Positions 1 to 14,400 of a DNA stretch of 64,000 bases are shown here, one piece after another. Position numbers and translations under genes: made by a program. Source of the stretch: Marchantia polymorpha subsp. ruderalis (lineage: Eukaryota; Streptophyta; Marchantiopsida; Marchantiales; Marchantiaceae); assembly GCA_037833965.1 (NCBI GenBank), contig AP031353.1, positions 5,210,501-5,274,500 of the forward strand, given 5' to 3'. The first letter of the stretch is position 1. Every line of letters starts with the position of its first letter. A model generated the notes under the pieces. That model had not been told where the DNA came from. It searched no databases and saw only the letters and a list, made by a program, of their open reading frames with translations.

Positions 1-2340
1 ACGAGTTCATAATTTTGATAGATGCAACAAACTTTTGCATCAATAAAAGCAACAATAGAAAAAAGTCAAAAGAAACAAACTTAACTTCAATTTATCAATG
101 TTAGTATGTTCATGAAAATTTTTATTACTCCATTGACTTTTCTCAATTTTATTTCATCACGATCAAGAATTGATCTCATTGTATCACATTTTATAAATGT
201 GATGGACGAGATACATTGTATAACTGTTTGTTTTATGATCTTGCTATAAATCTATCGTTGAAATGATGCATTTTTAGCATATTCATTTATAATTACACAA
301 GCATTTGCATAATGGTTTAAAAATGTGTCTGAAGAATGAGACATTTTTCTTATAACAATGTAAAGCTTATTAAAAAATACATTTGGATTTCATTTTGATA
401 GAATAGATAATTGCATTACAAATTCAATATACTTTGTTTTGTTTTTAATAATGTGCCATGTGTAACATCATTTGATAAATAAATAAAATATTAGATAAAA
501 AATTGAAAATCAAAATCATAGTATATTAAGCTTATTTCCGCTAGCCAACGATACTACCTTCAATATCAAACAAATCTAAAAGTAAAACTATTTAATCTAA
601 CTCATCTACAATGTTTTTTCAAGTTGAACGGAAGTATTCTAACGGAGAAACCGTAGCCTCATGGCCAAATTACTACCTTAAGAGTACTTGGCACGATAAG
701 TAAAATACTTCCGTCACACTACAATCATCAACTATAGTATTACAAGAATTTGCATTGGAACATGAATGTTAGTGTACTATAATGCGGTTTGAGAATACCA
801 TCTACTAAAATGAATGGTGTTGTCTCAACAAGTGACTTTGCGTTTTGCAACATTTACATCAACTAATAGTAAATAGTTACATTTTTTGTGACATACAAAA
901 AAATCAAAATTCTTAATGATATAAGTTTCTATGTTGATATTTATTTAAATATTTTTTGTAAATAATTTAAAAGTCATGAGCAAGTTAAATAAGTTTGTGT
1001 GAATTAATATTTTTTATAGTAATTAATTGATTTTGATTCACAATCCTACTTTCAATCTAACAAAAAATAATGATAAACTTTTTTATTTGGATTTAATGTT
1101 AAGATCTCATATTTTATTTTGAACTTCAAAAAATTATATTCAAGACAATACACATTTGAGTTTCATGATTGAAATTGGTAATTGAAAATAATATGGTATA
1201 ATCAAAATAGCACTGAAATTAATCATTAATAAAACCCCCAAAAATGAAACTTCTTGTTTTTATTTATAAATTGATAAAATTACATATTAAAGAATGAAAT
1301 AGCTATATTTTGTTCATATTGTGTTTGAAAAATAAAAAAAATAATTTTTGTAAACATAAGTTTTAGGCTAGAAAGGGAAATATTTTTTTGAATTGTAATT
1401 TTTTTATAAACTCACTATTGACAATGATGATATGAGTTTGATGTTATTAACAATATTCATCAGAATTTGTACACAATCAAGTGAAGCAAAGCATTTTTGA
1501 CAAAATCAATGAACAAAAATTTGAATGCATTAAGATGCATTGTATTAATTTGAACACAATAAATCACAAAAATATGTAAAAGCAGACATAAATAAAAAAA
1601 TCATATAAAATATTTTTTAATCTTGTGGCATAATTTCATATTGAAGTAAATTTTACTAATCTAAAATCTAAATCTAAAAATGTACTGTAATCAAATATAA
1701 TGATGAAGAGAATGACTTTACTATTTTAGGTGAGGATGTTAAAAAGTTCATTGTAGAAGTACCATGAATCATTGACAAAAAATCAAAAATATAAAAATTT
1801 TTCTATTGAAATAGCCATTTTTTGTAAAACATTACTTTAAGTATAGTAATTTGATGGACAAAGTAATGTGCAACACTCTTTAGACATCATAAGATTTACT
1901 TCAACTCATATACTAAAAAGATCTAGAGCCTTATGTGATTCAGAAGTAATAGATAATTATCTTTGAAATATTCATAAAAAAAAGATTGAATGATATGAAA
2001 AGCTTGTTAAATAAATAATGCAAAATAATGAAATCTTACCACACAAAATATTGCATTTTCGGATTGTGAACTAGATATGAAATTCTTAAGTTTTTATGAA
2101 GAAAAATGACACTTTATAAAAAGCGGTGTAATGGTGAATTATAAACATGATGCAAAGACTTATCAATCAAATAACTTATGATTGAGATTATTGAACCTGG
2201 ATAGTTTGCGCTTGTTCTGAAGTTCCATATTGTCAAATCAATGTACAGTATTGTAATTGTTAAAATTGTTCAAGAACTCATTATTTCATACAGACTTAGA
2301 TGATGAGTTTTGTATGCACTAGCTAGGTATAATTCTTAAT
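1..2340. other. AT-rich gene-free DNA, probably decayed transposons
   Basis: No reading frame of convincing length or composition and no splice-bounded exon is visible on either strand. The sequence is very AT-rich with many A and T runs, like other stretches of this window where retrotransposon fossils can still be recognised. An 11-bp inverted repeat (628-638 and 704-714) brackets a slightly GC-richer 65-bp segment. I see nothing else that can be named. Confidence 0.5.
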
Positions 2341-2344
2341 AAAA

Positions 2345-2525
2345 AGTTTGTTTGCAAAAGTAAAAATGTGTTATATGACTTAAATTGACTTCCAAGATAA
2401 TGACTTATAAATGTTGACGGTTTCAAGTAGAAGAAATATGTTCATATATATTTTATACATTGAGCATGTATATGTGAAATTATGTTATAACAACTTTATG
2501 TTGATAAATTGCTAGTTATATGTTC
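2345..2525 (+). pseudogene. Ty1/copia reverse transcriptase fossil
   Basis: Conceptual translation with stops tolerated gives a degenerate version of the copia RT block KVCKLKKALYGLKQAPR (here VCKSKNVLYDLN-stop-LPR, about 2348-2395). It is followed about 100 bp later by LYVDKLLVI at 2491-2520, matching the catalytic YVDD block of Ty1/copia reverse transcriptase. Order, spacing and strand are right for the family. In-frame stops and a lost second aspartate show that it is dead. No LTRs, gag or integrase were recognised around it. Confidence 0.5.
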
Positions 2526-4480
2526 ACATCTGAATGGTTTTAAATGCTTGATGATGTAGCTGTTAACAGAATTTGCCATGATTGTTTGTATCCAACAAAG
2601 AGTATTTCAAGTATGCAATTACAAGAGATGAGCATAGAAGGATTTTGTAGTTAGGATTTAGGGTTCCATCAAAAGTGTTTTGTAGATATTCAGATTCTAT
2701 ATGCAATTGACATAGAAAGAACATTAACAACAACGGTTGTCCAAAAATGTAGAGACTCTTGTGTCCATTTTCTCATACTTATGTTATTAGTATGTCTAGC
2801 TTTGTTCAAGCTATGTTCATATCTTACCTAAGCTTTATCTTTCCTCTTTTTTATAATCTCAATGTGTGTAAATGGAACTCTCACTTTTGCTATATTACTT
2901 GACTCCCTTCGTTTGTTATTTGAGACGAGATAAATTGTTCTAGATGTCCTATAGTCTATCAATCTTTGATCATCTGTTTTAGAACACATCCTTCCCGTTG
3001 TTTTCATCCTTCTTGACATGTGTTCCCAAACAACTAAAGCTTCTTTGGCATAGATGTATGTCTTTGTAGATATTGTGGATGTTCACTCTACTTTCACACA
3101 CAAGATACAGTTGTGAAATATATCATTTTTCATCATATATATCATTCATCATGATGGGAGTATTCAAAGGTCAATAGCAGGAGCTGACATATGTACCTCT
3201 GTGATGAATTGATTAGGAATAGCCGCGGGTCACATTCGAACAGATTTTGGAAATTTCATCTTTATGTTGAAGCTAAGAGATGAAGCAAACATGATATCAT
3301 ATTCATCAACTAGTTTTTGTTTCTATGTTTGAACATTACTTGTGTATAGAACATGACAAGTGATAAAAATCCTCTTTTAATCAGGGCATTTGTAACCAGT
3401 GAGTAAAGATATATTGCCAAAAATTTGTCAGTACTATTGAATACATGAACTAGAATTATTGATATGCGACTCAACTTTTTTCATTTTATAGGCCACACAC
3501 TTTTGCATACTTATTATGCCATTCCGATGAATGATTTTTGTGATTTTAAATATCGATTATTGAATGGAAGATATACATCTCTTTGTTAGAAACAAAAGTC
3601 TGGTAACAACACTTCCCATGAAATGTACTAAGCTCATGTTTTCATTGATTATAGCTTGTGCGTATTTTCAATTTTATGAAATTATAATATGTTTTATTTA
3701 TTTGGATTAAATTATATCATAAATTTAAAGAAATATTTTCAATTTTTTGGTATTCATCAATATGATTTTTATCTATATTCTTGAATATGACAGGTAAAAA
3801 TAATTAAAAACTTGATTTGAATATTCGTACCCTTTCAAAATATATTTTAACGCACAAGTTTCTGTTTCTAAAAACCAAGTGATTTTCAGATATTTTATAA
3901 ATATTCTTATTTCAAATCATACAACGTTTTATTTTAGTTTTTATCAATTTTCGGTTATCAGCTTCCTGTGGCCTAAGAGAGTACATGGTGAAGATGTGGA
4001 TGATAAAATCTTAAGAGGTTGTCAATTACTCTTCCATTTATTAATCATGATAAATGTAACCTCTGAATTATAAATTATAAACTAATTTCCTGTTTTAAGA
4101 AGAAGGAAGGTGTTAATTATATGTAATACATTATATGAATATGATATTTAATAGTGCAAACTGTGGCAACATCTTCAACGATGACAAATAGTTTTGCATT
4201 TCAATAAACGACTAGATAGTCTTTAAGGTCATATTACAAATTAAAAGTAACATGATTTTTTATTAGATAGAAAAAAATACATTTGTTACATGAAACCAAG
4301 CCAAATTTATTTAATAAGATTAAAAATATTAAAAATAAGAATAAATAGAAAATTAAATAAAAAATATTTATTATAGATATAAATATTTGTGCGCCACATG
4401 GCAGTGAGCCAGTGCAAATTTTTATATAAAATATTTCATCAATTATATACAATTTTTTTTTCAGATTGCACAGAATGTAC
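2526..4480. other. AT-rich spacer without recognisable genes
   Basis: The stretch contains only short, compositionally biased open frames, none with a family motif. It is probably continued decay of the copia element and its neighbours. Confidence 0.4.
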
Positions 4481-4821
4481 TAAAGTATCATCTCCAGACA
4501 TAAAAAGCATGTTTTAAAAATTTAGAAGTAACCAAGAAAATATTGGATTGAGTATCACTTGATCAACCATAAGTATTCGGACAGATGCAAGCTCCGTACG
4601 TCCTGCCTAGGATGATGTATCACAATGTAATTTTAGGGTGTGACTACACGAATGTCGCTTGACCTACCATCACATGAATAATAGTTTATATACAGACAAT
4701 GACGTTACACTATTAATACATTGACGTATAAAGATGGACAAAGTCTAACATCACCTAAGATTACAAGAAATGGTCAACACTCTAGTTAGTTTGTTACCAA
4801 TTTCGATTAGTAACAATCAAA

Positions 4822-4855
4822 TATCTTGCAGCCAATCGAAATTGGCTGCAAGATA
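4822..4855. repeat. Perfect short foldback (15-bp arms, 4-nt loop)
   Basis: Positions 4822-4836 are the exact reverse complement of 4841-4855, separated by CGAA. The stem would be stable as RNA or cruciform DNA. It is too short for a typical plant microRNA precursor. Similar foldbacks occur elsewhere in the window (12813-12851, 45237-45270, 47735-47814, 52105-52140). Confidence 0.75.
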
Positions 4856-5199
4856 ATTTTCATGACTCCAACCTGAAGCTTGCTGAAAATAAAATGAATG
4901 TAAAATTTTGTACCGAGAACAAGATGGGCTAGCAAGATTCTACCGTCAAACTGAATCCATCTTTGTCTGAACATGAAGGGGCAAAAGTCCAGAACGGGCC
5001 GAAGGAATGATCTTACAATAGGCATGCAACTAAATATACATGGAGTCTTATTGCTTCACAAAAAATCATGGAAGACCCCATCAAGTCGTACATGTATGAA
5101 ACCAAAAGATGAAATAAAAATACAATGGCGACGCAAATTTATTTTCAACCTTCGAGGGATTCCGCTGCTGCCGGTATCAGGACACATGCGTGTTCGAAT

Positions 5200-8100
5200 C
5201 AGGTGAAGCTTATGATTTTGGAGGCATCCTAGCCAACTTTACGAATTGGCCCACCATCAAAGTACTGCTGCGGATGATTATTGCACTATGCTCATGAATT
5301 GATTGGGTTATGCAATCATTTCAGGTTTGTGTTTAGATCCTTCGTGTTTGGGCAGTTCGGTGCTAAGTTAGAGGTCAATTTAATTTAATAAATCCTTCTG
5401 TTAGATCAGAAAATTACTTTCCATTATGGTTTCTATAGTGATGGAGATCGAGGATAGATTTTACAAGGTTCAGATGAGCCCACTCTCAGGTCAACAATAA
5501 ACATCTGGGCGACTTCCTGCCATGACGCCATGCTCAAACTTAATGTTTTGATCCATTACCAGCTTTATGCTAGAGACAGCTAATTTCGGCACCAACCGAC
5601 GAGACCAATCGGTCGCCGCTTTCTCTTAATGGACCAACGCCCTTAGTTTCAGTTGAAGACGTTGGAAGCAGTTGGCACCGCTCGGACCGTGAAGCCACCG
5701 AAATGATAGAAATGAGCGCGTACAGGCCAGTTGATACTTTCACATGCCAATTAATACTTTTTCTTGCAAAGCAGTGTATTATCAATTCTCAGAAGTCAAG
5801 TAATTTCATGAGCACCAACGTTGATACCATATTCATCTAGAATTTTAGTCCTCAAAGGAGAAGAGTGGGAGAATCAAAATAGTCGTCGATGTGGAGGACT
5901 TATATTTCCCTGATGGTACTACATTTCGTGGGGTAGATAAATTAATTCCTGTAGATATTTATTTACCTCGATGTCCACCAGAAGCACTTATATAAGCTAT
6001 GACAAAAAATTCGTAAAAAAATAGCTCAAGAAATATGTGAAGAAAAAAAATCCTGAAGAAAGGAAACAAATCTGGTTCGTTTTTAAAGGCGTACTCTGGA
6101 CATCCGGAAAATCACCAATGGCAAGCTTGAACTATCCTAAAACCAGGCCTTGGTCACTTAATTGGAAACTGGTGCGCGGCGATCACAAGCAAAGCCCTGC
6201 ATCAAATAAAGCCTCATCGGTTGCCTCCTTCAACGGGACGGTGAGGGGAGCGACCACCTGGTTACCACTCCGGTTTGTCCGACGGGTCCTCTCTTCGTCT
6301 CACGGGCAGCAGCCAAGCAGCTCTCCTATAAATAGGAGTGGCGGACGGTGAACCCGCGATCTCGCACCGTGCGACACCTGGCAGAGGGCGAACGCCGTCC
6401 GACGGATGACGTCGTCGTAGACCGAAGCGGTTGATGAACTGAACCGGTGGACGTAGTCCCGGGGCAGGGACTTGATATTAGTAATGTGCCGGAGTAGTTG
6501 CAAGGGCGGGGGCGGGGGTACGTAGAGCGGCTTCGGAGTGGGGGTCGATGAAACGATGGACGCTCTGGGGGGGGGGGACCAAGCGGGGTGGGGAGAGTTG
6601 TTGGAGTCACACCAACACGAGAGAGCAATCCGAAGAGTTCGAGGCCCTCTCTCTTCCCTACAGCGGGAGGAGGAAAGAGAGATGGACTTGAGGATTGCTG
6701 GCTAAGCCATGCAATGCCGACGGCGTGAGCCGCTGTGTTGTGGATCATCGCTGCCACCTTTTTCAGAGCAACACTCTCTCGACCCTCATGATAATTGATG
6801 ATGGTAATGATGACGTTGCTCCAGGTTGACAAGCCCCCAGCCAGACGAAGGGAAGGGAAGGGAAGGGAAGAGCTGAGCACATCAGATCGTCAAACAGTTC
6901 ACTTTCCTCCACTTTCTCCGGAGGCGGAGGAAGTCTTCGGTTTAAATAATGGCCGTATCACCTGAGGGCAACATGAACTCACGGAAAGCTTTGGAGGGCT
7001 ACATCTACACCTCTGTTTGTCCCCATGAATATGACAGTCTTGCGAAGATCCAGATGAGGTAGCATGGTGCAATGAAGCACCATAATTTATACGGTGATAG
7101 GAAGGCCCCCAATTGGGATCAGCTGTATTCAAGGCAGATATCCACCTTAGGAGAAAGGTCATATATGTGGATAGTGGATGAGTTGGCCAGGCCGACGAGT
7201 TATACATCATTGCCTTTTATGAATTGGAGATGAGGTGGTCCCAGGTCCTGGAATCCAGGTCCCGTGTTGGGTTTTGCAACAAGGGAACGAAGCACAGCTC
7301 ATCCATTACTGGGAAAAAAGTCTTCAGGTACGCTATCTTCAGGGTATTGATTGACCTTGCATGACTAGCTCAACGAGGCAAACAAACAGTGATGAGAAGG
7401 TGCTCTTCTCCAAGACCGCAATACATTCTACATACAGTACAGTGGCATACGATACGGAAAGCAGATTCACGTAGCACTACTGTACAGTAGTTACAGAATC
7501 TGATCACTTGACCAATACCTGTCGTACATGTCCAGCTGATATTTATATCTTCATCGTACATGTCAGTAGAATAAGTGGAATCGCATTCTTTAAGGTCAAA
7601 TACTCAAGATGTGACAGCTTGAGTTCTTGGAAAGACACCAGAGTTATCTATATATATATCTGATATTCAAGGAATGGTTATTGTTTTGATGCAGATCCAG
7701 ATAAGAGTTTCGGATCGAGGTAGGATGAAATGATATACGTATGCCATCCGTGGTACACGTGGTAGATAAGAATTATATAGTAACTGTAGAATGTAGATAG
7801 TTCAAGTCGTTGTCTTTGCATACGTTGCTCAGCATAGCAGTCACCATCCACGTGATGGATGAGGAGTTGAGGTGAAGTGCAATGAGAATCACCTCTGAAC
7901 TGCTTGGTCTTCTGCTTGTGTAACTTCATCAAAAGATGTGAATAATTAATCAAAGCGTCTCTAGCTCTTACCATATAGCCACAAGACAAAATCGCCGCCT
8001 TGTTCCTCCTGTTAAACTTAGAAATGGCATCTCGAGCATGGAAACAGTGGCCTGGGATGGTTTAGTCAATTGCTGCAGATGTGACAATGTGTTGATATCG

Positions 8101-8480
8101 AGTATCACTTCCCGGCAAGCCTCGAATCATAATCAAAAGAAATTATCCATAATATCTTAAGTCAAGATGGAACTATATTCGAGCGAAGACATGCTGTAAC
8201 ATTTAGAGTTGAAAGTTGTAAGCTTCAATCACACCTGAAAAATACCTATCTGTAACCATAGAAGCCATCCATCCAATGTCATTTCATTCGAATTTTAACA
8301 GGACGTTGAAAGAGATACATGTGGCTTTACAAAATTACAGTATCTTCTCTGTACATATTTTCATATTAGTCAATGATAAAAACTACCGTAAGCAAATGCA
8401 ATGAGAGTGCCTCTACATGCATCGCTAAAATGTACTCCGGTAGGGAGAAAAATGTTGATATTTACGCCCACTGACGGGGC
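5200..8480. other. Intergenic stretch with a GC-rich island; no supportable gene
   Basis: The part at about 6150-6900 is clearly GC-richer than its surroundings and contains an 11-G run (6567-6577) and a GGAAG-type repeat near 6850. Overlapping open frames occur on both strands, but they have biased composition, no recognisable domains and no splice-supported extension, so I do not call them. The flanking parts (5200-6100, 6900-8480) lack coding signs. The right end probably includes the 3' UTR of the minus-strand WD40 gene. Confidence 0.4.
6327..6334 (+). promoter_or_regulatory. Candidate TATA box of an unassigned promoter
   Basis: TATAAATA lies at the start of the GC-rich island, in a context (CTCC before, GG after) like strong plant TATA boxes. 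ATG codons downstream open only very short frames or a low-complexity frame, so any transcript may be non-coding, spliced, or the leader of a gene I cannot see. Confidence 0.3.
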
Positions 8481-8491
8481 CTAGCTATAGA

Positions 8492-11400
8492 CTAATCAGA
8501 CATTGTTGCAGGCTGTAGCTCCTCACAAAGGGGATGTGTCAACCGCCAGCCACGCGTTGTCTCTCCATGTCTGTTTTCATACAGAACCTGCGAATCATTT
8601 CCAGTTCCAATAGAGTCAGCATAACGAACATTGTCGTAGCCATATGAAGACCCCGAAATTCCACTGAAAGAAAGCCCATAGCCTGGATTCACTTAGATTA
8701 TGTCAGAACTTCAATGCTCTTAAGCGCTCAAGCTACGTAAACTTGAACATAAAACTATATCAAACAGTAGTACTCACAACTTTCTGATCATCGCCGCCGC
8801 TACATATAAATTGGTCATCACGGGAGATAGCCACCTGGAGTTTTTTAAAAAAAGCAGCCAAATGTTACGACGACGAAGGCAAGCCATCATGCTGAATTGG
8901 CGAAAAGTACACAGCAGTGATACATTTCTAAAAAACAGTTTCTCAAGGTCTGAACGAATACACATATCAGCATGAGAAAGTGTACCACCTACCGTATTGA
9001 TACATCGAGTATGACTCGTAAGAAGCCTCACACATGGCCTTCCCAATGTTATGTCCCACATTGCAATACTGCATATGCCAACTGTCTCAAGTCAGCACTC
9101 AAAGAAAGCACTCATGGAGCCACACGGTGCTCCATGAAGATGTGTTCAGAAACAGTAAAGCTTTCAAAAAACAGCAGCTGTCTGCACCAAGAGAACACAA
9201 TCCCGAAGTGCGCTATATATATATATCACATGTATCACAAACCCTTCCAACCCTGGCAAAGAATGTTACATTGTCATTATTGCAGAACTGAAATCCATGC
9301 CAAGTCATTGTGATCGCTTGAAACTTCACGTACCTGCCATTTCCGCTTGCGGTTACAAGTACAGGGGCGCTCTGACACCATCGTGCATCATTCACACCTC
9401 CATCTCCTTCGTCCACATATCTGAAGCCGCATGAAGAAGCCATGCAACACATTACGTCTCCACATCCAATTTTTATTCTCTCACATAGACACAAGAAGAT
9501 TGAGAGCTCATCATCTTGCAGACGTTGCATCAGCCAGTCATAAATCCAACGGTCAATCGAACCGGTTGTCTTTGTTGTGATCTATTCCGAGCCATGAACA
9601 CAGCTCGTCTTAGTTCCTTGGATTATCGTAACAGACGTGTACTATGGCATCTCAATCTCCAGGGCTCCTAAACAAAAACTTCTTCCTGGTCAACCGCGCA
9701 TGGGTTTGGATCTCTAAATTAACTTGACGGCAATTTTAAAGATGTAAAATGTTGCTGAAGAGGCAGATAACTCACCCGGGCAACTGGCCTGCATTTTGAG
9801 TCGTGGGCATGGGCTCACCATGACTTAGACAGTGCAGTGGTCTTGCTGTCCACATATTCGGTTTGGATACTGCTATAGGTCTCTCTCCAGGCCTTTCACC
9901 TCTGTCCATGGGCATCATGCGTGTATCCCACACCAGGGAATGATTCGCTGTGCTGGAGGAGTGGAAAAATGTACCGCAGGCACTGAATGCCACAGATGTT
10001 GCCTAGACATAGCCAAACTTTCTTAGCTAATATCTATATGAGTAAAACAGAGTATTTAACACACAAAGTATTCTGTTGACTTCTAACTATATGCTATCAC
10101 GCATAACAGAGCTCAACAATGTAGCAGGAGTAAGCACAGGTAATTTAAGGTTTTCAAAAACGTACCAAATATCACATTTGCAAAAGAACCCTCAGGTGCA
10201 TTCATGATCAATGGACGCTATATATAGGACCCAAACGGCTAATACTTCACGTCTTACGAGTCACCAATAATTCTCCGCCACTTGTCGAACTAATTTGCCA
10301 ACTCACCTCGCAGCTTATACCCAATGGAAGACGAGAAATAGCACCTCCAGTTCTTAAATCAAAGAGACCTACAGTGCCATCCCCAGCACCTGCAGCAAGA
10401 TTTTCTTCTTGGGTTAGAATGCATGTAAAATCTTGAAGACATACATGAGGTTTGAGCAGGATCAGAATGACGAAGTTCTATCGTTACACAGAATGTATCA
10501 AAACCTTCAAAATAATTATCTCCAGTCGTGAGCTCCCAAGCACATCTCATTACTGGATGCTAATATACCTGTAATGATTGTAGAGCCTGAGGGATCAGTG
10601 TTAAGACACGTGATATACTGCATATATAAGAAGATGTCAGATCATTTGCACATATATGGACATAAATGTGCCACGTCCTAAACATATGATGCTAAAAGAA
10701 AGTTCAAAGGGGAACACCCTTTGCTTTAAGTAGGAAGAAATTCAAACAATGAAACAAGATCCATTTCAGAACCCACTGAATCATTTGCAGGAAACGTCAT
10801 TAGCTCTTTAAGAGCATCCACATCCCATATCTGAACAACTGCAGGTTGTGAATCTGCAGAGTCACTTCCACAAATGAGAAGGCTCTCATGGCAAAACTTC
10901 ATCGCATCCATGGAAGGCAGATTGGATCTCAGTTGTCTGCAACACATCGCGATTCAGACAAATTAGTTTCAGGATATAAACTGCATAATGACATGTCTCA
11001 CTAAGAGAAAAAACATGATCGAACTGAAAGTGACGATGAAGTAATCGCACTTAAGGATATCTCCTCGTTTATTATTTTTGAAAGAGGTCAGTAAAATTGT
11101 GATTCGCGCTCGTCCCACCTCATCTCTGCATTCAAATCGGATGCAAGTTCTCCAGTTCGAACGTTCCATAAAAGTAGCTCACTTTCGCCTTCCCCACCAC
11201 TGGTAGCCACTAGGCCTGAAATCATTCTTACATTAATAATCACTTCAAAATCTGAACTTGAAGCACATATATATATATAATCTTTGGTAAGATCTGATTA
11301 GTCTGAGAATTTGTCTCCAACAAATGAGACAAGAAAGTAAACAACAACAAAAATCGAAATGAACAAAATACGTGAACGAGAGTGATGTAAGACAGATCGG

Positions 11401-14400
11401 AAGTCTGTAATATAGACATCCAAACGTCATCGTGATAGAGAGTGATGACCCGTATCACGTAAACCCTAAATAAATAACTCTATAAGTCGCACACAAAAGT
11501 CAGAGCCTTACAGGATTGTAAATGGTGCACGGACATTGCACTAATCTTCTTCTTATGTCCAGGAGTGCCGTCAGTATCTCCTGGACCCATCGTATGGAGA
11601 CAAGCTCCAGATGAAGAGTCCCAAACCTGTCAAAGAGAACGGATTAGAATACTTGTGAGCTTTAAAAGATGTCATGCAATACACCGAACCTTCATGAAGA
11701 ACTCAACCAACTCCTGCTTACTCTACGTTCCATTCTCATATCAACAGCCTTACCTTCACGATGTTTGTTCCACATGATATAATTCGTTCTCCATCCATGG
11801 CATACTCGACGGCTTGAATCTGGAACAACATATAACTGGTTAAACATTCGGCTTTCAAATTTACTAGGATAGTCATGTGTAAACAGTGCTCGTACTGCAC
11901 TGCCTCCCTTAGGCTATTTATCTAGTCAAACGTGCAACGATATTTCTACAGAAAGGTACCTTCAAAGAGTTGTAACAGAGGCATGTTCAGATCGTTCGAA
12001 AACAAACCTACAAACCTGACAATTATGGCCAACTAGCTCTTTGGCTCTGCCGTTCACCAGATTGTAGGTCAGTAATTCATTCGGTGCCTGCCAGATGAAC
12101 CACATGAAAATGAGAAAATGAGATAATGTTCCTCTAATACAGTATAATTACATCTAGGTACTCTACAATTCAAGCTCAAATGTGAGAGTTGGTAACATGG
12201 ACCATAAGGTGGAGGCGGCAACTCACTGCATTGCAACTGCACACAAGTTGCGGCAATCCACCCGGATGCATTCTAATGTCCAACACTTTTTGCACTCCTT
12301 GCTGATGAACAATAAACCCATAAAATTAGACGGACACAGATGTCTTAATCAGTGAAAACAATAACTGGAAATGTCCAGGTGAAGGAGGATTGAAAGATCT
12401 GTGCAAGATTTTTTATCTGAACTACCTTACAGTGCTACACTGATTATCCCGTGTCTAATTTACAACCGAACGTTCACAATGTTTTGGTATTAGCTTTACA
12501 AATATCGAATTAGTCATTTTCATGCTTCTCTCAACTGAACGCAGAGCCTGTATTGTCAAGGCAGAGTGCATAGGCTGAGCCTTTCAAACTAGTGTTATAG
12601 CTGGTAATAATCATATCAACTTTGTCATTTTAGGAACTCTAAAATTGCCCGAAGCTGCAGACGTATGATTACTACTGAACAGGTCCAAGTTATCGTTTAC
12701 AAATGTACAAGCTCAACACAGTTGTTAAACTTCTGAAATTCTCCACTCTTCTTACCAACCTATTCTCTAACGTACTACTAATATTGTGTATCTAGTAGAA
12801 CCGGTTTCCAACCATGCTACAGACATTGTTCAAAACAATGTCTGTAGCATGAAAGGGCATAATGAGATCCAAACTAAAACAACTTTGTTGGAAACGCTGC
12901 TTAATAGTGTTATTTCAGATAGGGGACAACTTGCACTGATTCTCCACAACCCTCGTGGATTGGTATCTGTATCTTCAGACAGCCTCGGGGAAGATTATAC
13001 TAAGTTAGAAAAGCTGGTTCAAAACAGACAATCATTATGACAGTCTTATAATAAGTTACGTCGTTTACGATAAAAAATAGCATGCAATGATCGGTAGTTT
13101 AGAGCTCCGCGAGATACAACCACGCAGGGGCTCTAATGATTGGCTTAAGTAGACCCGGCATATAAATGGCAGAGCATGGCATGGCAGACTTCAGAAGGGT
13201 CTTAGAGTGCAGTGCTTACGTCCACACGTTCTAAAGGTGCAAGGGCAACACTTGATGTATAAGCACACCAGGTCGCTCGGAAAGAGCTGTAAGCTTGTTG
13301 CTGCAACCATGCTATTGGCCCTTTGAACTGATTATCGAGAGCATCCCAACCTGCAAAACAATGTTTCAATCATATGCAAAACGAAGAGATCATGAGCCAA
13401 TATATATATTAATAGAGGTTGTCAATAATATTAAAAAAGTTTTTTAAACTTACCTTGAACGTGAGTTGTCCATCTCCGACCATGAGTACCTACGTCAAGC
13501 GGCCGCACAGCTACTGTTTCTGAATTTCCACCACTTTCTCGTTCCAAAAGACACCTGAAGATATTAAGATTTTTGTGTCTGCAATTGGAAGAGGTGGACT
13601 CGGAAGCCCTTGCAGCGGGTGTTGCTCTCTCTTTCTTCTCCTCTTTGTTCGATAGGTCCACATCTACATCTGGAGTCATGAGACGATTTTCCACTCTATA
13701 AGATTGAGACTATGATTCCACTATTTAAGGAAAATGAGTCAATTTATGACAACAGGATAATATATTTATGTCATAGTAGACAAGAGGCTCATTCTGCATA
13801 TATACAGAAACACGAAGATTTTTTTAAGGTAGAGTAGAAATTGTATTTAGATGCGCACAAGAGAATTTGGCACCAAGACACTGTGTTGAAGGATACTGAT
13901 TCTTTCAGATCGTGAAAATTGCTCTTTTTTCCATAGAGACTTCTCGATATATATTTGAAATAGTATAGGCATTTGCTTATAATGTTGTTATATTCGAGAG
14001 TTTTACCACAAAGAAACTTTTCAAATGACGTTCATTACCTGGAAATGCACCACTGTAGGACCACGCATAAGACGTCACAGGATCTTGGATTCGCTTGGAA
14101 GATTGAACGCATTTCGCCCTTTCGAAGGGTTCATCAGGCCGTGTACCTGCTGTCTGTTTCTTCAGCTTATCCTCTTCGATCTGTTCTGCAAGTGCTTTGT
14201 GCAACTGACCAAGTCTGGCAATAATATAAAAATTATGATTTCAGTTATGAATTGCATGTGAATTCTCAATCATGTACTTGAAACAAATAACAAATCGTAA
14301 CTCAATATTTCCTTTCATCATGCTTGACTCACAAGTAACCTTAAAATTAAACATATCTGCCCGCAATGCCCTCAAGACCATAGACCCTGCCCACTGGCTC

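Noticed and set aside
5180..5210. tRNA-like B-box word GTTCGAATC
   Set aside because: No acceptor stem, A-box or anticodon arm can be folded around it.
6326..6880. 184-codon minus-strand open frame in the GC island
   Set aside because: Low-complexity Ser/Pro/Arg composition, no domain, competing open frames on the same DNA; explained by GC-richness.
12813..12851. Hairpin considered as a microRNA precursor
   Set aside because: An 18-bp stem with a 3-nt loop is too short for plant Dicer-like processing.
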